A DNA stretch of 6,514 nt from JANLSE01 sp031362265 (GTDB lineage Bacteria > Chloroflexota > Chloroflexia > Chloroflexales > Roseiflexaceae). Both the position numbers and the translations under genes were made by a program. The stretch is from positions 1 to 6,514 of the forward strand of contig JANLSE010000188.1 in the NCBI GenBank assembly GCA_031362265.1, written 5' to 3'. The notes beneath the pieces were generated by a model. That model searched no databases. It was not told the DNA's origin and was given only the letters and a program-made list of their open reading frames with translations. This document shows positions 5,069-6,514 of the stretch, in pieces. Every line of letters starts with the position of its first letter. Position 1 is the first letter of the stretch.

Positions 5069-5601
5069 GCTCGCTGGTTGATGTTTGGGCACGAGCAAAC
5101 GAGGAGAATTGGTGGGAGTGGCCAGATTCGTGAATCGACCCGTTAGAGAAGCCCACAGGTACTCTCGGTGGCGGATGCTTGACCCACTCGATGGAAGCGC
5201 TCGTATACCGGCTGTGCGTGGTGGTGACTCACGATTCGGAGGTCGGACGGGCCAGATCCAAGGCCGTGGGGATGGACTCGATAGCGGACGATGCCATAGT
5301 CGGACGGGCAAGAAGCGTGGCTGATGGTGTTCGTAGCTGGCCCGATCATCGTAGCCCAAGTGCGGAAGGAGCCGATTGAATCTGCCGCCGCCAGTCGCAC
5401 GCCACGCGAAGGTGCCGTGAGTAGTTGCTGGTAGAATGATCGTGGAGCGCTTTACGACGCGGAAAAGGAACGGCGGTGCGCCGAACAATGCACTTAAGCC
5501 GACCTGCCGAATCAGGGCGAGTCAGAAAATCAGGAATCAGGAGGGGTAGAGAGTCTGATCGGGAACAGGGTGTAAAATGGCAGGCCAGCTTAGCGCAAGC
5601 G
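5063..5601 (+). mobile_element. Gene cassette C6: no gene seen (non-coding cassette family)
   Basis: A complete 539-bp cassette. GTTCGGCGC at its start is matched by GCGCCGAAC (5478-5486). Blocks in order: the family 5' block with TGGCCAGATTCGTGAATC (5119-5136); CTCGATGGAAGCGCTC as in C1; GGTCGGACGGGCC (from 5241); AGTCGGACGGGCAAG (5298-5312); and GCGGAAGGAGCCGATTGAAT with CTGCCGCCGCCAGTCG before attC6. The minus strand is open over the whole cassette (145 codons), but the translation is Arg/Pro-rich and resembles no family I know. No plus-strand ORF is shared with C1, C3 or C7. Confidence 0.75.
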
Positions 5602-5607
5602 TTCGGC
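5480..5607 (+). other. attC: attC site 6
   Basis: The R'' box is GCCGAAC (5480-5486) and the R' box GTTCGGC (5601-5607), cleaved after G5601. The stem core CCTGCC (5503-5508) pairs with GGCAGG, but the usual outer CGAA/TTCG pairing is lost on the right side. The central block is changed to GAATCAGGGCGAGTC. R'' and R' are complementary here because C6 and C7 begin with the same bases. Confidence 0.88.
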
Positions 5608-6514
5608 ACTCGCTGGTTGGTGTTCGCGCACGAGCAAGGCTGGCAGGATCGGTGGCACTGGCCAGATTCGTGAATCTCCAGCCGAGCGGAGCGCACGCGT
5701 GACCTTGGGGTACATGCGGCATGCGATTGCTCGTGCCGCTCGGCACTAGTTGGCTTGTGGTAGGCGATCCCATGGTCGGACGGGCGAGCATGGTGGCCGT
5801 GGCGGATGGCGTCTCCAATGGGCTACGTGGCGGACGATTCCATGGTCGGACGGGCAACAACCGTGGCTGGTTGTGTCCGTGGCTGGCACGATCAGGCTGA
5901 TCCAAAGGTGGAAGGAGTTGATTGAGGCTGCCGCCGCCAGTCGTACTGATCGGATTCGGCCACGTCCCGTAGTTATAGCCCCCCCAACGCAGCGTCCCGT
6001 TGTTGCCCGAATAATAGACCCGCGCATTGACGTCATCCGACCAGATCGCCAGCCAGTAGTATTGACCATTTGTTAGAGTTAACGACGATGACAGCGGGAA
6101 GGATCGCCAACCCGCGCTCGTATTGCTTATCTCGGTCGTACCGCCTAGAAGTTGGTTAGGCTGACTGCTGCTGTCGGTGTAAATGGCGCACTTATATTTG
6201 CCGGGAATGGCCCCCACTTTGGCCCGCAGCGTGGTGATCGTCATGTTCGCACCTGCTTGAAACCGGCCGGCGTTGATCCAGGCCCCGTTGGACCACACGT
6301 AATCTGTCAAAGTCCCCTCATTCGTATTACCCAGCGTGCTGGTGGCACTGGCGACGTTAAGGATGGCGATGCTCAACGCCTTGGTTGCGGTCTTGATCGG
6401 ATTGCTCGCATCGCTCAATTGCACAGTAATATTGTTCGTTCCGGCGCTGGTCGGCGTCCCAGTAATCGCCCCACTTGTTGAATTGACCGTCAACCCCGCT
6501 GGCAAAGCTCCGCC
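5537..6514 (-). CDS. Ig-like (He_PIG) repeat protein, C-terminal part; incomplete and with a chimeric tail
   Basis: The gene enters from the right edge (its start is outside) and reads leftward. Visible residues 1-50 are the end of a He_PIG-type immunoglobulin-like domain (GGALPAGLTVNSTSGAITGTPT ... ITVQLSDA). About 55-190 form a beta-rich, Gly/Ser/Thr/Trp-rich domain (GRFQAGANMTITTLRAKVGAIPG ... SSSLTLTNGQYYWLAIWSDDVNARVYYSG ... STTGGG). Such proteins are usually secreted or on the cell surface, with adhesive or carbohydrate-linked roles; the signal peptide would be outside. After STTGGG (near 5930-5946) the frame continues through cassette C7 to a stop at 5537-5539 in attC6, giving an Arg/Pro-rich tail that looks like translated cassette DNA. 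The native C-terminus was probably lost, so this may be a degrading gene. Confidence 0.75.
   Translation of the reverse strand, partial: GGALPAGLTVNSTSGAITGTPTSAGTNNITVQLSDASNPIKTATKALSIAILNVASATSTLGNTNEGTLTDYVWSNGAWINAGRFQAGANMTITTLRAKVGAIPGKYKCAIYTDSSSQPNQLLGGTTEISNTSAGWRSFPLSSSLTLTNGQYYWLAIWSDDVNARVYYSGNNGTLRWGGYNYGTWPNPISTTGGGSLNQLLPPLDQPDRASHGHNQPRLLPVRPWNRPPRSPLETPSATATMLARPTMGSPTTSQLVPSGTSNRMPHVPQGHACAPLGWRFTNLASATDPASLARARTPTSECRTLALSWPAILHPVPDQTLYPS
5602..5946 (+). other. Truncated cassette C7 (non-coding cassette family), no attC at its end
   Basis: It begins TTCGGCACTCGCTGGTTG, closely like C6, and carries the family 5' block TGGCCAGATTCGTGAATC (5659-5676), two GGTCGGACGGGC motifs (5774 and 5844, 70 bp apart) and CTGCCGCCGCCAGTCGTAC (5928-5946). 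An ungapped match to C1 runs over about 170 bp. Then the family sequence stops: the GCCACGCGAATG block and attC found in C1, C3 and C6 are missing, replaced by a minus-strand gene. This looks like a broken cassette at the array end. Confidence 0.7.

Larger units (their letters stand above)
1..5946 (+). mobile_element. Integron gene-cassette array (distal part, no integrase in window)
   Basis: Six attC sites of similar length and sequence are spaced along the + strand, each ending in a GTTNGCC/GTTNGGC-type core. Inferred cleavage points (G^TT) are 447/448, 2654/2655, 3206/3207, 4103/4104, 5062/5063 and 5601/5602. They give cassettes of 2207 bp (about 1006 bp without the IS), 552, 897, 959 and 539 bp, plus partial ones at each end. 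In each complete cassette the first bases after the cut are the inverted complement of the R'' box of its own attC: 12 bp in C2, 9 in C3, 8 in C4, 10 in C5 and 9 in C6. All confidently called cassette genes read on the + strand, as normal for cassettes. Site homogeneity suggests a sedentary chromosomal integron, with intI expected to the left of the window. Confidence 0.9.

Noticed and set aside
5051..5488. Minus-strand 145-codon ORF covering cassette C6
   Set aside because: Both ends lie in attC sites and the equivalent frame is broken in C3. More likely GC-rich open frame than a gene.
1..5607. CRISPR array
   Set aside because: The repeats are about 120 bp, form attC-like folds and enclose genes; spacers of CRISPR size are absent.
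1..6514. Integrase gene (intI), attI site, tRNA or rRNA genes
   Set aside because: Searched by eye on both strands; none seen. The only recombinase is the DDE transposase of the IS3 element.

Overview
The window is a stretch of an integron gene-cassette array. Six attC recombination sites of 121 to 132 bp lie head to tail on the + strand (333-453, 2539-2660, 3090-3212, 3978-4109, 4945-5068, 5480-5607) and divide the first 5.9 kb into cassettes. The strongest evidence is that, in all five complete cassettes, the bases just after the G^TT cleavage point are repeated in inverted form as the R'' box of the attC at that cassette's own far end (8 to 12 bp). The two R boxes within one attC often differ. 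This is the signature of integrase-made cassettes rather than of generic repeats. No integrase gene or attI is visible. From the array orientation they should lie to the left of the window.

Layout. Cassette C1 (1-447, left end missing) shows no gene. Cassette C2 (448-2654) carries a YefM/YoeB toxin-antitoxin pair and is interrupted near its start by a complete IS3-family insertion sequence (509-1704) with inverted ends and a 5-bp target duplication. Cassette C3 (2655-3206) shows no gene. Cassette C4 (3207-4103) carries a BrnT/BrnA pair. Cassette C5 (4104-5062) carries a PIN-domain (VapC-type) toxin with a DUF2281-like antitoxin. Cassette C6 (5063-5601) shows no gene. Cassette C7 (from 5602) starts like C3 and C6, but about 345 bp in it runs without an attC into the 3' end of a minus-strand gene for an Ig-like, probably secreted protein that leaves the window at the right. 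The right part is therefore probably the broken or terminal end of the array.

How the parts work together. All three toxin-antitoxin pairs lie on the + strand, in the direction expected for cassettes, with overlapping genes. Each has promoter-like sequence of its own: a full -35/-10 pair for two, and only an extended -10 for the third. They should not depend on an upstream integron promoter. Loss of such a cassette would leave stable toxin without labile antitoxin, the usual explanation for toxin-antitoxin pairs stabilising large sedentary arrays. Between them lie four related cassettes (C1, C3, C6, C7) with no conserved ORF but with shared sequence blocks, including a GTCGGACGGGCAAG-like motif twice per cassette. 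This non-coding cassette family is the least explained part of the window.

Organism. A moderately GC-rich bacterium with clear Shine-Dalgarno sites. The uniform, long attC sites suggest a sedentary chromosomal integron. The mix of an Ig-like (He_PIG) surface protein, a DUF2281/PIN pair and BrnTA would fit an environmental bacterium such as a Chloroflexota member, but this is a weak guess and the sequence does not settle it.
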